This document shows, piece by piece, positions 1 to 7,579 of a stretch of DNA of 46,035 nt. Made by a program: the position numbers and the translations under genes. Every line of letters starts with the position of its first letter. Within the stretch, counting starts at the first letter, position 1. The stretch is from Myxococcales bacterium (lineage in GTDB: Bacteria > Myxococcota_A > UBA9160 > SMWR01): the NCBI GenBank assembly GCA_013215615.1, contig JABSQX010000003.1, positions 19,563-65,597 of the forward strand, given 5' to 3'. The notes under the pieces are model-generated. The model ran no database searches. It saw nothing but the letters and a program-made list of their open reading frames with translations, and was not told the DNA's origin.

Positions 1-273
1 TACGACCAGATGGCGGAGCCCAAGTGGGTGGTGGCCTTCGGCGCCTGCACCTGCTCGGGGGGGCCCTACAACAACTACGCGGTGGTGCAGGGGATCGACA
101 CGATCATTCCCGTCGACATCTACGTTCCGGGCTGTCCGCCGCGCCCCGAGGCAGTCATCGACGGGCTCATCAAGCTGCAGGCCCGCGTGCAGCACGAGAA
201 GGTTCCCGCCGACGGCCGCCACCGGGAGATCCACGAGCTCGAGCTGCCCGTGGTCGAGAAGCCCAGGGCCTGA
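1..273 (+). CDS. nuoB: NADH-quinone oxidoreductase subunit B, C-terminal part
   Basis: This is the last 90 residues of NuoB, cut by the left edge and open from base 1. NuoB sits in the peripheral arm of complex I and holds the N2 iron-sulfur cluster that passes electrons to quinone. Two of the four expected cluster cysteine regions are visible: the GACTCSGG segment and the PGCPPRPE motif. The invariant stretch around [17 protein letters not shown] lies between them. The tail after residue 60 is charged and variable. Ten bases separate it from the next gene, which encodes a dehydrogenase E2 rather than the usual NuoC. Family assignment is secure; the N-terminus is outside the window. Confidence 0.95.
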   Translation, partial: YDQMAEPKWVVAFGACTCSGGPYNNYAVVQGIDTIIPVDIYVPGCPPRPEAVIDGLIKLQARVQHEKVPADGRHREIHELELPVVEKPRA

Positions 274-283
274 GGAGGCGCCG

Positions 284-1498
284 GTGTCCGTCGAGGTCGA
301 GCTTCCCGCTCTGGGCGAGAGCGTTCTCGAGGGCACCGTGGCCGTCTGGCTCGTGAAGCCCGGTGACCGCGTCGAGGTCGACCAGCCCCTCGTGGAGGTG
401 ACCACCGACAAGGTGGATGCCGAACTCCCCTCGCCCGTGGCGGGGGTTGTGGAGACCCTGCTGGTCGCCGAGGGAGACACCGTGGCAGTGGGCACTCCCC
501 TGCTGCGCATCGCCGAGGGCGGCGAGCGTGCGGCGGCCTCGCCGTCGCGCGCCGATCCGGCTGCCGCCACGCCCGTCGTGGAGCCCGCCTCGGATGCGGA
601 GCCGAGGGCCACGCCCCTGGCCCGGCGCGCGGCCGCCCTGCAGGGCGTGGATCTTGCCGCGGTGGAGGGCAGTGGGGCCCGACAACGCGTAGTGCGTGCT
701 GATGTCGACCGCGAGGCCGCCCGGAATTCCGAGCCCCCGCGTCCGGTCGCGGCGTCGACTCCGCCGCGCACCCTCACCTTCCAATACTCCCTGCAGCCCG
801 GCGACCGCCTCGTCCCGCTCACGCCGTTGCGCCGGCTGGTCGCGGAGCACATGGTGTTCTCGAAACAGACCAGTCCCCACGTGGGCACGGTGGCGGAGGT
901 CGACATGTCCGGGGTCGCGCAGGTGCGCGACGCCCAGAAACGGGACTTCGAGCGCACCCAGGGTTTCGCGCTCAGCTATCTGCCCTTCATCCTGCACGCC
1001 ACCGTCCGCGCGCTCCGCGAGCACCCGCGGCTCAACGCCTCCATGCTCGAGGACGCGATCGTGGAGAAGAAGGCCCTGCACGTGGGCATCGCGGTAGAGA
1101 CCGAGAAGGGCCTGGTGGTGCCGGTGGTACGCGATGCCGACCGGCTGTCGTTGGCCGGGCTCGCTTCCGCGGTGGAGGACCTGGCCGCGCGCGCCCGCAC
1201 CAAGAAGCTCTCCCCCGACGAACTCAAAGGCGGCACCTTCACGGTCTCGAACCCGGGCCGCCACGGCAATCTCTACGGCTTCGCGATCATCAACCAGCCC
1301 CAGGTCGCCATCCTCCGGATGGGAGAAATCGTCAAGCGGCCGGTGGTGCGAGAGCTGGCGGGCGAGGACGCCATCGTGGTGAGATCCATCATGCACCTGG
1401 CCCTTTCCTACGATCACCGGGTGGTGGACGGATCACCCGCCAACGCTTTCCTCTACCGCATCCGAGAACTTCTGGAAGAAGCGGAGTTCGACCTGTAG
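284..1498 (+). CDS. 2-oxoacid dehydrogenase E2 (dihydrolipoamide acyltransferase)
   Basis: This 404-residue protein is the acyltransferase core of a pyruvate or branched-chain 2-oxoacid dehydrogenase. Residues 1-75 form a lipoyl domain with the attachment lysine K43 in TTDKVDAEL. An Ala/Pro-rich linker follows, then a peripheral-subunit-binding domain near residues 108-145 (ATPLARRAA). The catalytic domain fills the rest and carries the HxxxD active site H378/D382 in SYDHRVVDG. The GTG start has an AGGAGG site 5-6 bases upstream. No E1 or E3 gene is adjacent, so the substrate is unknown. lipB follows directly, which fits because LipB supplies the octanoyl precursor of lipoate on such domains. 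Confidence 0.9.
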   Translation: MSVEVELPALGESVLEGTVAVWLVKPGDRVEVDQPLVEVTTDKVDAELPSPVAGVVETLLVAEGDTVAVGTPLLRIAEGGERAAASPSRADPAAATPVVEPASDAEPRATPLARRAAALQGVDLAAVEGSGARQRVVRADVDREAARNSEPPRPVAASTPPRTLTFQYSLQPGDRLVPLTPLRRLVAEHMVFSKQTSPHVGTVAEVDMSGVAQVRDAQKRDFERTQGFALSYLPFILHATVRALREHPRLNASMLEDAIVEKKALHVGIAVETEKGLVVPVVRDADRLSLAGLASAVEDLAARARTKKLSPDELKGGTFTVSNPGRHGNLYGFAIINQPQVAILRMGEIVKRPVVRELAGEDAIVVRSIMHLALSYDHRVVDGSPANAFLYRIRELLEEAEFDL

Positions 1499-2182
1499 GT
1501 GACGGCGTCCGGGGCCAAGCTGCTCGTCGAGGATCTGGGCCGTGTCCCCTACGCGGAGGCCCTCGCGTTGCAGGAGGCGGCGCTGGCGGCCCGGCGCCGG
1601 GGGGAGCGCCCGGACACGCTCTTCCTCCTAGAGCATCCACCGGTGGTCACCCTGGGACGCGGGAGCCGGAAGGGGCAGCTGCGAGATTCTTCCGAGGCGC
1701 TGCGTGCACGCGGTTTCGAGATCTTCGAGGCGCGCCGTGGCGGCGATGTCACCTACCACGGCCCTGGGCAACTCGTGGGTTACCTGATCCTCGATCTCTC
1801 GGCGCGCGGAGAACGCGACCTGCACGCCTACCTGCGAAGCCTCGAGGAGTTGCTCGTCGCGGCGCTGGCCAGCCTCGGTGTTCCAGCCCGTACCCTGCCG
1901 GGTTACACGGGCGTCTTCGTGGGCGCGGGCGAAGCCCGTCCCGGGAGCTTCCCCCGCAAGCTGGCCTCCATTGGCGTGGGCGTGAGGGGTTGGGTGACCT
2001 GGCACGGTTTTGCGCTCAACGTGGACGTGCAGCTCGAGGCCTTCGAGGCCATCGTCCCCTGCGGCCTAGAGGGGGTGGAGATGACCTCGGTGGAGCGGGA
2101 ACTCGGGGCCGACGTCCCCGCGGACCTCCCGGCGCGTGCCCGGGAAGCGGTGCGCGCGAGCTTCCTCTCGCGTTACGGATGA
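1499..2182 (+). CDS. lipB: octanoyl-[ACP]:protein N-octanoyltransferase LipB
   Basis: LipB moves octanoate from acyl carrier protein to the lipoyl lysine of E2 and GcvH proteins, the first step of endogenous lipoate synthesis. The 227-residue length is normal. The RGGDVTYHGPGQLVGY block, the RKLASIGV lysine motif and the catalytic cysteine C188 in VPCGLEGVEMTS are all present. The GTG start follows the E2 stop codon with no spacer, so the two genes are probably translationally coupled. This couples a lipoate enzyme to one of its likely substrates inside a complex I cluster. Confidence 0.93.
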   Translation: MTASGAKLLVEDLGRVPYAEALALQEAALAARRRGERPDTLFLLEHPPVVTLGRGSRKGQLRDSSEALRARGFEIFEARRGGDVTYHGPGQLVGYLILDLSARGERDLHAYLRSLEELLVAALASLGVPARTLPGYTGVFVGAGEARPGSFPRKLASIGVGVRGWVTWHGFALNVDVQLEAFEAIVPCGLEGVEMTSVERELGADVPADLPARAREAVRASFLSRYG

Positions 2183-2208
2183 GCGGGTAGCGAGAACGCG
2201 CGTCTTCT

Positions 2209-2237
2209 CTGTCGTGCTGCATGTTCCACGCTATAGT
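2209..2237 (+). promoter_or_regulatory. possible promoter before nuoI
   Basis: TATAGT at 2232-2237 matches five of six bases of the -10 consensus and lies 17 bases after a weak CTGTCG at 2209-2214. A start near 2244 would give nuoI its own transcript. The -35 match is poor, so this is tentative. Confidence 0.3.
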
Positions 2238-2256
2238 GCGCGTCGTGCCGGGCAGC

Positions 2257-2820
2257 GTGATCAAGGTGCGCCGTGAGGAGAAGCTGGGTTTCCTGGAGCG
2301 CCTGTATGTGCCCGCCATCGCGAAGGGCCTGCGGGTGACGAGCCGGCACTTCTTCCGGAACCTGCGCGGCTTCGTGACCGGCAAGAGGCGCACCGATTTC
2401 GTAGTTCAGTATCCGGAGGAGCGCGTCGACTACGCGGATGCCTTCCGGGGCATGCCGGTGCTGGTAGCACTCGAGAGCGGCGAACCCCGTTGCGTGGCCT
2501 GCGGACTCTGCGAATTTGCCTGCCCCACTGATTGCATCACGATCGTCCCCGGGGAGACCGAAACAGCGCGGATCGAGCGGCATCCGGAGGTCTTCGACAT
2601 CGACATGTCGCGCTGCATGTTCTGCGGCCTCTGCGAGGAGGCCTGCCCCGAGGAGGCCATCGTGATGAGCCGTGAGGTCGAGATCGCCGCCTACCGGCGT
2701 GACGACATGTACTTCCGGAAGCAGGATCTGCTGGTCCCCGAGGCGCTTCTGAAGCGCCGCCTGGACTTCCTGCGTGGCGAGTACCGGCGCGCTTCGGAAC
2801 CCGCGGAGGCTGGTGAGTGA
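2257..2820 (+). CDS. nuoI: NADH-quinone oxidoreductase subunit I
   Basis: NuoI is the ferredoxin-like subunit of complex I that carries clusters N6a and N6b on the path from NADH to quinone. Two [4Fe-4S] motifs are visible: CVACGLCEFACP and CMFCGLCEEACP. Three in-frame starts exist: ATG 2221, GTG 2245 and GTG 2257. I chose 2257 because the product then begins MIKVRREEKLGFLERL, the usual start of this NuoI type, but no start has a good ribosome binding site. The gene overlaps nuoC by one base (TGATG). The FLERLYVPAIAKGL segment is the typical amphipathic N-terminal helix that packs on the membrane arm. Confidence 0.92.
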   Translation: MIKVRREEKLGFLERLYVPAIAKGLRVTSRHFFRNLRGFVTGKRRTDFVVQYPEERVDYADAFRGMPVLVALESGEPRCVACGLCEFACPTDCITIVPGETETARIERHPEVFDIDMSRCMFCGLCEEACPEEAIVMSREVEIAAYRRDDMYFRKQDLLVPEALLKRRLDFLRGEYRRASEPAEAGE

Positions 2821-3308
2821 TGGAAGACCACGCCTCCCCGCTCCTGAGGCGACTCATCGACGAACTCCCCCAGGCGTTGCAGGAGACCCACGCACAGCAC
2901 GGAGACGCCACCGCCCTGGTCTCGCGCGCCCACCTTCTCGAGGTGCTGCGCTTCGCTCGGGACGATTCTCAGCTCGATTTCGAGATGCTCACGGATCTCT
3001 GTGCTGTCGACTACCTGCCGCGTACCCCGCGTTTCGAGGTCGTCTACCACCTCTACTCCGTGAGCCAGAACCACCGGTTGCGCCTCAAGGTGCAGCTCTC
3101 GGAGGAGAGTCCCAGCCTGGCCAGCGCGGTCGCCCTCTACGCCTCCGCGGACTGGATGGAGCGCGAGGTCTGGGATCTCTATGGCATCCGCTTCGAGGGT
3201 CACCCGGATCTGCGCCGCATCCTCCTCTACGACGAGTTCGAGGGGCATCCCCTGCGCAAGGACTACCCGAAGGAGCGCCGGCAGCCCCTGGTGGGGCCGG
3301 GCAACTAA
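2820..3308 (+). CDS. nuoC: NADH-quinone oxidoreductase subunit C
   Basis: NuoC is a structural subunit of the peripheral arm of complex I and contacts NuoD. The 162-residue product carries the 30-kDa subunit signature near its C-terminus: the MEREVWDLYGIRFEGHPDL block followed by the LRKDYP motif. It is not fused to NuoD, unlike in E. coli. The ATG overlaps the nuoI stop (TGATG), and a GTG three bases upstream is an alternative. GGAGG at 2805-2809 serves either start. Confidence 0.94.
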   Translation: MEDHASPLLRRLIDELPQALQETHAQHGDATALVSRAHLLEVLRFARDDSQLDFEMLTDLCAVDYLPRTPRFEVVYHLYSVSQNHRLRLKVQLSEESPSLASAVALYASADWMEREVWDLYGIRFEGHPDLRRILLYDEFEGHPLRKDYPKERRQPLVGPGN

Positions 3309-3310
3309 CC

Positions 3311-4549
3311 ATGAGCGGCGCCTACTTCCCGAAGCCCGGCTTCGATTCAGAGGACGATTTTGGTCGCGACCTGCACACCGAGCACCAGGTGCTCAACATG
3401 GGTCCCTCGCACCCGGCGACCCACGGAACCGTCAAGTTCCTCATCGAGCTCGATGGCGAGAACATCGTCAACCTGGACATCCAGGTGGGATACCTGCACC
3501 GGGGCTTCGAGAAGGAGTGCGAGGCGGGCACCTGGTACCAGGCCGTTCCCTACACGGACCGTCTCAACTACAACTCGGCGGTGCTGGCGAACGTGGCCTT
3601 CTGCCTTGCGGTAGAGAAGCTGCTGGGCATCGAAACCCCCGAGCGCTGCCAGTGGCTGCGCGTGATGGCCTCGGAGATCTCCCGCGTGGCCGATCACCTC
3701 ACCCGCTGCGGAGCGGCCTGTCTCGAGCTGGCCGCCATGACCCCTTTCCTCTACGGCATCGAGGCCCGCGAACTCACCTGGGACCACCTCGAGATGCTCT
3801 GCGGCGCCCGGGTCACTTCGAACTACGTCCGCATCGGCGGTGTAAAGCACGAGATGCCCGAGGATTTTCCGGCCAGCTGTCGCGGCTACATCGCTCGGAC
3901 GCGGGAGTTGCTGGCGGATTTCGACTCCATGGTCACCGGCAACCGCATCTTCATCGACCGCCTGAAGGATACCGGGGTGATCGACCGCGAGACCTGCCTG
4001 CGTTACGCGGTGACCGGGCCCATGCTGCGATCGACGGGTGTGCCGCTCGACATGCGCAAGGACGAGCCCTACCTGGTCTACGACGAAATCGATTTCGACG
4101 TGCCCATCGGAGAGGTGGGCGACAACTACGACCGTTACCTCGTCTGTGTCGAGGAGATGCACCAGAGCCTGCGCATCATCGAGCAGTGTCTCGTGAAGCT
4201 GGAACAACTCGGCCCCGGGCCGGTGAACGTGACGGATCCCCGGATTCGCTGGCCCGCCAAGGAGGGCGTCTTCAACCGGATGGAAGAGCTCATCCAGCAG
4301 TTCAAGTCGGTCACCGAGGGGCCGCGCGTGCCGGCGGGTGAAGCCTACACGGCAGTCGAGTCCGCGAACGGCGAGCTGGGATTCTACCTCGTCTCCGATG
4401 GGTCCGCGGTGCCCGTCAAGGTGCGCTGCCGTCCGCCCAGCTTCATCAATTTGCCCCCCATGGCGAAGATGCTGGAGGGGGCGCTGCTCGCGGACCTGAT
4501 CCCCACCTTCGATTTCATCAACATGGTCGGCGGAGAGTGCGACCGGTGA
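3311..4549 (+). CDS. nuoD: NADH-quinone oxidoreductase subunit D
   Basis: NuoD is the 49-kDa subunit that lines the quinone site of complex I together with NuoB. The 412-residue product includes the GPSHPATHGTVKF motif near residue 30 with the quinone-site histidine. It also has the YLHRGFEK signature and a C-terminal end at the conserved MVGGECDR, where many family members end in VDR. The open frame extends upstream into nuoC, but ATG 3311, two bases after the nuoC stop, fits the family length. The stop overlaps the next gene by a GTGA junction. Confidence 0.95.
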   Translation: MSGAYFPKPGFDSEDDFGRDLHTEHQVLNMGPSHPATHGTVKFLIELDGENIVNLDIQVGYLHRGFEKECEAGTWYQAVPYTDRLNYNSAVLANVAFCLAVEKLLGIETPERCQWLRVMASEISRVADHLTRCGAACLELAAMTPFLYGIEARELTWDHLEMLCGARVTSNYVRIGGVKHEMPEDFPASCRGYIARTRELLADFDSMVTGNRIFIDRLKDTGVIDRETCLRYAVTGPMLRSTGVPLDMRKDEPYLVYDEIDFDVPIGEVGDNYDRYLVCVEEMHQSLRIIEQCLVKLEQLGPGPVNVTDPRIRWPAKEGVFNRMEELIQQFKSVTEGPRVPAGEAYTAVESANGELGFYLVSDGSAVPVKVRCRPPSFINLPPMAKMLEGALLADLIPTFDFINMVGGECDR

Positions 4550-4788
4550 GTATCGACCGCGGGCGTGCCTGGGAGATCTTCGGCGCCCCGAACGACCAAC
4601 TGGGCAGCGTCAACGATCCGCGCAGCCATCTGGAGCACGGGGTGCGCTGGAACGAGAAGTGGATCTACCTCAGCAAGGACGGCGGTGGGCTTCAGCGCCT
4701 GCTGCTTTGGCACCGCTACGACCTCGTGGGGGCCTTCGAGATCGGCCTCGACGGTTCCGTGGAGGCGCTGTCCGTTCCCGAGGAGTGA
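4546..4788 (+). CDS. small protein of unknown function
   Basis: I do not recognise this 80-residue product. It has no signal peptide, transmembrane segment or cysteine motif. It is acidic and aromatic-rich, with an EKWIYL segment and a WHRYDLVGAFEIGLDG segment that look like beta strands. The GTGA overlap with nuoD fixes the likely start at GTG 4546; a GTG at 4537 is also in frame. Codon usage matches the neighbours and position in a coupled cluster supports a real gene. It may act on complex I or on the following DUF1285-like protein, but that is only inferred from location. Confidence 0.65.
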   Translation: MSIDRGRAWEIFGAPNDQLGSVNDPRSHLEHGVRWNEKWIYLSKDGGGLQRLLLWHRYDLVGAFEIGLDGSVEALSVPEE

Positions 4789-4791
4789 GCG

Positions 4792-5259
4792 CTGCCCGCC
4801 CCGGGTCCTCCGCCGCTGCGGCCCTTCGGGCTGGTCCTCCACCACGACGGGCGTTGGAGCCACGAGGGTCAGCCGATCCGCAACGCACGCCTGCGCGCCG
4901 TTTTCGACCGGAGCGTCCGCTATCTGCCCGACGAAGCGGTGTGTGTGGTGCAGATCGGGCGTTTCCGCGGACAGATCGAAGTCGAGGAGGCGGCCTTCTT
5001 CGTGCGCAGCTACGACCCTGCCACCGGGGAGATGCGGCTGTCGGACGGCAGTTGCGAGCCTCTCGCCGTGGAGACCCTGCGGCCCTCGACGATCGATGCT
5101 GCACTGCTGTGTCGCGTCAAAGCGGACCAGGCGCCCCACGGCCTGGAGGCTCGCTTCGCTCACTCCGCCCAGGCAGAGCTACTGCTGGCGGTGGAGGAGA
5201 CTCCCGCCGGCCTCCGCCTGCGCGTCGCCGGAGCCCTGTGTCCGCTGCCCGAACTGTGA
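4792..5259 (+). CDS. DUF1285-like protein, apparent CTG start
   Basis: The product resembles the DUF1285 family, whose function is not established. The GLVLHHDGRWSHEGQPI segment and the following PIRNARLRAVF and IEVEEAAFFVRSY segments are the similar parts. Family similarity begins well before the first in-frame GTG at 4939, and there is no ATG, GTG or TTG between the previous stop (4786-4788) and that point. CTG 4792 lies about 7 bases after GGAG (4782-4785) and gives a 155-residue protein. A frameshift or sequencing error is the alternative explanation. Confidence 0.6.
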   Translation: MPAPGPPPLRPFGLVLHHDGRWSHEGQPIRNARLRAVFDRSVRYLPDEAVCVVQIGRFRGQIEVEEAAFFVRSYDPATGEMRLSDGSCEPLAVETLRPSTIDAALLCRVKADQAPHGLEARFAHSAQAELLLAVEETPAGLRLRVAGALCPLPEL

Positions 5260-5323
5260 TCCGTGGAGGGCGCTGGTGCGGCGGCCTCCAGGGGCGACCG
5301 CCCTGATGCCGGCCCCGTTTCGA

Positions 5324-5352
5324 TTGACGCCGGGCCCGGGTACTGGTACATC
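5324..5352 (+). promoter_or_regulatory. possible promoter of tRNA-Cys
   Basis: TTGACG at 5324-5329 is a strong -35 match. TACATC at 5347-5352 is a weaker -10 element, 17 bases downstream. The predicted start near 5360 is just ahead of the tRNA. Confidence 0.4.
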
Positions 5353-5376
5353 AAAACCGCTGGATCGCGCAGTTCC

Positions 5377-5447
5377 GGCGGCGTGGCCAAGTGGTAAGGC
5401 AAGGGTCTGCAAAACCCTCATCGTCGGTTCGATTCCGACCGCCGCCT
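5377..5447 (+). tRNA. tRNA-Cys (GCA)
   Basis: The acceptor stem GGCGGCG pairs fully with CGCCGCC. The anticodon loop reads CTGCAAA, giving anticodon GCA, and the T stem GTCGG/CCGAC encloses TTCGATT. The discriminator is T, as expected for tRNA-Cys. CCA is not encoded. Confidence 0.96.
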
Positions 5448-5499
5448 CCCCCACGGGCCCGCATTTCCCCGGCGGGCCATGCGCCGCAGGAGGTTGGCG

Positions 5500-6111
5500 G
5501 TGGACGTAGAAGCTCGCCTGGATCGCCTGGCCTCGACGGACGAGATCCGCCAGCTGGTGGCGAAGTACTGCCTGGCGCTGGACATGCGGGATCTCGATGC
5601 GCTGTGTGGACTGTTTCCCGAGGACGTAAAGGTGGGTCGTGGGCAGAGCGGCCGACGTGCCCTCAAGGGCTGGTTCGACGAAACCCTGCGCGTCCAGTTC
5701 ACGGGCACCGCCCACATCGCGGGCAATCACATCATCGAGTTCGACGATCCGGATCACGCCCGCGGCGTGCTCTACAGCCGCAACGAACACGAGACCGGCG
5801 GGGACTGGGTGATCATGACGATGCTCTACTTCGATCACTACGAGCGCATCTCCGGGCGCTGGATGTTCCGGCGGCGGCTCCCCCTCTACTGGTACGCGAC
5901 GGATCTCAATGCCCCACCGCTGGGCGATCGCAAGATGCGATGGCCCGACCGTGATCCCTACGAGGGGGGGTTCCACGACTTCTGGCCGTCTTGGGAGCGC
6001 TTCTGGTCCCAGGCCCGCGACGCGGAATCCGAGGTCCCGGAACCCGCTCCCCTGGATGGGTTCATCGATCGCATGGGCCCCAGCGACGGCCTCGGGGTCC
6101 GCGTTCGTTAG
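5500..6111 (+). CDS. SnoaL-like (NTF2 fold) protein
   Basis: The 203-residue product fits the SnoaL-like/NTF2 superfamily. These are small cone-shaped domains that include polyketide cyclases, dehydratases and ring-hydroxylating dioxygenase beta-like proteins. The N-terminal helix has the family pattern TDEIRQLVAKYCLALDMRDL followed by LFPED. Strands around HIAGNHIIEFDD and GRWMFRRRLPLYWY complete the barrel. GTG 5500 has a perfect AGGAGG six bases upstream and is preferred over ATG 5479. The actual substrate cannot be told from sequence, and the gene stands alone between a tRNA and a convergent glycosyltransferase. Confidence 0.78.
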   Translation: MDVEARLDRLASTDEIRQLVAKYCLALDMRDLDALCGLFPEDVKVGRGQSGRRALKGWFDETLRVQFTGTAHIAGNHIIEFDDPDHARGVLYSRNEHETGGDWVIMTMLYFDHYERISGRWMFRRRLPLYWYATDLNAPPLGDRKMRWPDRDPYEGGFHDFWPSWERFWSQARDAESEVPEPAPLDGFIDRMGPSDGLGVRVR

Positions 6112-6122
6112 CGCGCGGACCC

Positions 6123-6932
6123 TCAGCGTGGGGCAAGCGCGCGGCCGTGAGCCGGGGCCTCGGGGGCCCCTCCGGGATCGAGCCGGCGCCCGCCGAGATC
6201 GAAGAGCTTGATGCGGGCCAGCCCCTTGCGGTGAACGAAGGCCTGGACGGAGGTGGCCAGCACCCCCAGCCCGTAGCGGACGGAGCGGCGGAAGTTGATC
6301 GAAGAGGCCTCCTCGAAGTAGGCGGCGGGGCAGCTCAGCTCTCCGATCTCGAAGCCCGCGACCAGGGCCTGGGCGAGCATCTGGTTGTCGAACACGAAGT
6401 CGTCCGAGTTCTCGAGCAGCGGGAGGCTCTCCAGCACCCGGCGGTTGAAGGCCCGGTAGCCGGTGTGGTACTCGGAGAGCTTGGCGTCGCAGAGAAGGTT
6501 CTGCAGTGCCGTGAGTCCACGGTTTGCCACGTACTTGTAGCGGGGCATGCCTCCCCGCAGGGCACGTCCCCCCAGCACCCGTGAGCCCAGTACCGCGTCG
6601 AAGGGCCCATCGCTCAGCATGCTGATCATCGCCGGCAGCAGCTTTGGGGTGTACTGGTAATCCGGGTGGAGCATCACGGTGACGTCGGCGCCCAGGCGCA
6701 ACGCCTCGGTGTAGCAGGTCTTCTGGTTGGCCCCGTAGCCCCGGTTGCGGTCGTGGACGAGCGTCCGTAGCCCAAGCCGGTGCGCGACGTCGACGGTCTC
6801 GTCGCTGCTGGCATCATCGGTCACCACCACGTCGTCCACCAGGTCCATGGGGATTTCTCGGACCGTCCGCTCCAGCGTCCGTGCCGCGTTGTACGCGGGC
6901 ATCACCACGACGATCTTCTTGCCGTGGAACAT
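6123..6932 (-). CDS. family 2 glycosyltransferase
   Basis: This 269-residue GT-A enzyme resembles polyprenyl-phosphate sugar transferases and similar GT2 enzymes. VVVMPAYNAARTL is the N-terminal nucleotide-binding strand. TDDASSDET and the MLHPDYQYTP block hold the metal and sugar-nucleotide acidic residues. HTGYRAFNRRVL matches the acceptor-side motif of the dolichol-phosphate mannosyltransferase-like group. No clear transmembrane pair is present, so it is probably peripheral. ATG 6932 has GAGGAGG 8 bases upstream. It converges with the SnoaL-like gene and diverges from tRNA-Leu. Confidence 0.85.
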   Translation of the reverse strand: MFHGKKIVVVMPAYNAARTLERTVREIPMDLVDDVVVTDDASSDETVDVAHRLGLRTLVHDRNRGYGANQKTCYTEALRLGADVTVMLHPDYQYTPKLLPAMISMLSDGPFDAVLGSRVLGGRALRGGMPRYKYVANRGLTALQNLLCDAKLSEYHTGYRAFNRRVLESLPLLENSDDFVFDNQMLAQALVAGFEIGELSCPAAYFEEASSINFRRSVRYGLGVLATSVQAFVHRKGLARIKLFDLGGRRLDPGGAPEAPAHGRALAPR

Positions 6933-6964
6933 CCAGAGAGCCTCCTCGTTTCCTGCGCAGTGGG

Positions 6965-6972
6965 AGTATAGT
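6965..6972. promoter_or_regulatory. symmetric -10 element between glycosyltransferase and tRNA-Leu
   Basis: AGTATAGT reads as a -10 element on both strands: TATAGT at 6967-6972 on plus, TATACT at 6970-6965 on minus. Plus-strand start would be about 8 bases before tRNA-Leu; minus-strand start would leave a short leader containing the glycosyltransferase ribosome binding site. No good -35 is seen on either side. Confidence 0.35.
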
Positions 6973-6986
6973 AAGGGCGCCTCGAT

Positions 6987-7072
6987 GCCCGGGTGGCGAA
7001 ACCGGTAGACGCGGGCGACTTAAAATCGCCTGGCCAAGAGCCGTGCAGGTTCGAATCCTGCCCCGGGTACCA
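6987..7072 (+). tRNA. tRNA-Leu (TAA)
   Basis: This is a class II tRNA with a long variable arm. The anticodon stem GGCGA/TCGCC encloses CTTAAAA, giving anticodon TAA. The T stem GCAGG/CCTGC encloses TTCGAAT. The acceptor GCCCGGG pairs with CCCGGGT, with a G1-U72 wobble. CCA is encoded at 7070-7072. Confidence 0.96.
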
Positions 7073-7122
7073 GAGGCGGGCCGTCAGTTCGCACTGCAGG
7101 CGGAGCGCCCCAGCCTGGAGTG

Positions 7123-7144
7123 CCAGCCGCTACCGCGTGGCTGG
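7123..7144. terminator. hairpin between tRNA-Leu and a convergent gene
   Basis: CCAGCC (7123-7128) pairs with GGCTGG (7139-7144) around a 10-base loop. It lies between two convergent transcription units. No T tract follows on either strand, so it is only a weak candidate for a terminator. Confidence 0.3.
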
Positions 7145-7150
7145 GGCCCA

Positions 7151-7516
7151 TCAAGCCGGTATGGCTCGATCGACGATCTCCTGGACGCCGTCAGCCTCCA
7201 GGAGTTCCTCCAGGGCATCTCGCTCGAGTAGCGTGGTACGCAGGTAGCCGTACTCGGGTCGCGCGAGCTCCAGGCGGAAGACCTCGCGGGGCTCCCGGAA
7301 GATGCGTCGGATCCGCAGCTCGCAGGCGTCGCCCGCCTGCAGGATTTCGTCTCGAAGGGAGTCGAGGACCCGCTGCGCCTGTGCATCGGCACGCTGAACG
7401 CTCGCCACCAGGGCCTCCGCGCGGTGGCTCAGGTCACGGGGCATGGGCAGCGTAGGCACGGGAAAGCTGCGCCGACGCGCGCCGTGTCGGAGCTTGTAGG
7501 TGCCATGCGGCTTCAT
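7151..7516 (-). CDS. hypothetical protein
   Basis: I do not recognise this 121-residue product. It has a basic N-terminus (KPHGTYKLRHGARRR), then a heptad-like helical segment around residues 28-65 that could be a coiled coil. The C-terminal half reads like a mixed alpha/beta domain, with FREPREVFRLEL and YLRTTLLERDALEELL. No signal peptide or transmembrane segment is visible. It lies 63 bases downstream of the PilZ gene on the same strand and may share its transcript. ATG 7516 lacks a clear ribosome binding site, and a TTG at 7555 is in frame. Confidence 0.6.
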   Translation of the reverse strand: MKPHGTYKLRHGARRRSFPVPTLPMPRDLSHRAEALVASVQRADAQAQRVLDSLRDEILQAGDACELRIRRIFREPREVFRLELARPEYGYLRTTLLERDALEELLEADGVQEIVDRAIPA

Positions 7517-7579
7517 CCCAGCATAAGGATACAGGTTGGGCGAAAGTATCGGCAAGCATCGCGTGGCGGAATCCGCGCT

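Noticed and set aside
170-1417. 415-residue minus-strand frame across the E2 gene
   Set aside because: It is a shadow: E2 domains and active site are in the plus frame.
4786-4788. In-frame TGA as a selenocysteine codon joining the two small genes
   Set aside because: No selenocysteine context, no insertion element, and a ribosome binding site follows at once.
5260-5323. Possible terminator after the DUF1285-like gene
   Set aside because: Short GC stems occur, but there is no T tract and several alternative pairings exist.
6987-7072. G1-U72 pair in tRNA-Leu
   Set aside because: E. coli tRNA-Leu (UAA) has the same wobble, so this is ordinary.
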